In this document: positions 63,847 to 64,000 of the stretch, in pieces
Position numbering within the stretch: position 1 is the stretch's first letter
Layout of the letters: every line of letters starts with the position of its first letter
From: Oricola thermophila
Lineage (GTDB): Bacteria > Pseudomonadota > Alphaproteobacteria > Rhizobiales > Rhizobiaceae
Direction: 5' to 3'
Length of the DNA: 64,000 nucleotides
Assembly: GCF_013358405.1 (NCBI RefSeq)
Contig: NZ_CP054836.1
Location: 1,860,001 to 1,924,000, forward strand
Made by a program: the position numbers and the translations under genes
Notes under the pieces: generated by a model
Database searches by the model: none
What the model was told of the DNA's origin: nothing
Seen by the model: only the letters and a program-made list of their open reading frames with translations

Positions 63847-64000
63847 TCAACCGATCCGGCTCGTCGCACCGACGCGCCCCAGGATGGCGACGATGCCCGC
63901 GACGGCGGAGACCGCCTGCAGGATCGCCTCGGTGAGCGCGGCCTGGCTGCCGGCGTCGACCGGTACGCCGAACATGGCGCCGCACGTCGCGCCGACGCTG
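63847..64000 (-). CDS. Small holin-like membrane protein (partial)
   Basis: The last 51 codons of a minus-strand gene that starts beyond the window. The visible end, GAMFGVPVDAGSQAALTEAILQAVSAVAGIVAILGRVGATSRIG, contains one hydrophobic helix and the R..ATSRIG-type ending of small phage-derived or peptidoglycan-linked membrane proteins found in rhizobia. Function not assignable from the fragment. Confidence 0.5.
   Translation of the reverse strand, partial: SVGATCGAMFGVPVDAGSQAALTEAILQAVSAVAGIVAILGRVGATSRIG

Noticed and set aside
1..64000. CRISPR arrays, rRNA genes, complete insertion sequences, origin-like iterons
   Set aside because: No regularly spaced repeats, rRNA signatures, transposase genes or iteron clusters were seen.

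Overview
The window is a GC-rich, almost entirely protein-coding chromosomal segment of an alphaproteobacterium, most likely a Hyphomicrobiales (Rhizobiales) member near Phyllobacteriaceae/Rhizobiaceae. Reasons: a rhizobial-type glp locus (ABC ATPase next to glpD with divergent glpR), a rhizobial-type flagellin, a PleC-like kinase near glnE, a two-component pair, degP and the cytochrome c maturation (ccm/cyc) genes in an order resembling Sinorhizobium, a FeuQ/FeuP-like pair, and the small SEL1-like protein common in rhizobia. No rRNA, CRISPR array or intact mobile element was seen. One tRNA gene (Ser, GCT) is present with a truncated integrase-type gene beside it.

Layout. 1-3200: glycerol and glycerol-3-phosphate use (glpS partial, glpD, divergent glpR). 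3145-4282: integrase N-terminal remnant and tRNA-Ser. 4429-7450: a HisC-like aminotransferase, a YitT-type membrane protein, a SEL1-like protein and a secreted DUF2147 protein. 7451-8121: a CDS-poor stretch holding a promoter-like element that recurs upstream of degP. 8122-12173: a LysR regulator, a peroxiredoxin, two tandem duplicated small secreted proteins, two tiny exported or membrane ORFs and a GYF-DUF805 protein. 12241-15717: AMP nucleosidase, a decayed cytochrome c end and a lone flagellin with a large central insert. 16072-18515: the carboxynorspermidine route to (nor)spermidine (nspC and its synthase). 18794-23087: an RND efflux operon under a dyad-overlapped promoter. 23419-34314: an MCP, CreA, PPK2, an epimerase, an EEP-family protein, ETF-QO, a divergent uracil-DNA glycosylase homologue and two transporters. 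34751-38531: tandem globin-coupled chemoreceptors with C-terminal CheR-docking pentapeptides. 38692-45245: an unknown protein, Dtd, a solitary CoxL/XdhB-type molybdenum subunit and PepN. 45449-63747: a signalling and envelope-quality block with PleC-like kinase, EF-hand protein, GlnE, a kinase/regulator pair, DegP, a hydrolase-OsmC fusion, ccmIEFH, a lipoprotein, FeuQ/FeuP-like pair and a small secreted protein. The window ends inside a small holin-like membrane protein.

How the parts fit: GlpR probably represses glpD and the glycerol transporter through dyads in the 289-bp divergent spacer. Cytochrome c maturation, periplasmic proteolysis and two envelope-type two-component systems are packed together on one strand, so the right third of the window looks like an envelope and respiration maintenance island. 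Three chemoreceptors and a flagellin are present without the rest of the flagellar or che genes. The least explained items are a 55-bp element shared by the degP promoter and an orphan site at 7754, the flagellin abutting a broken cytochrome gene, the orphan CoxL-like subunit, and several small secreted proteins.
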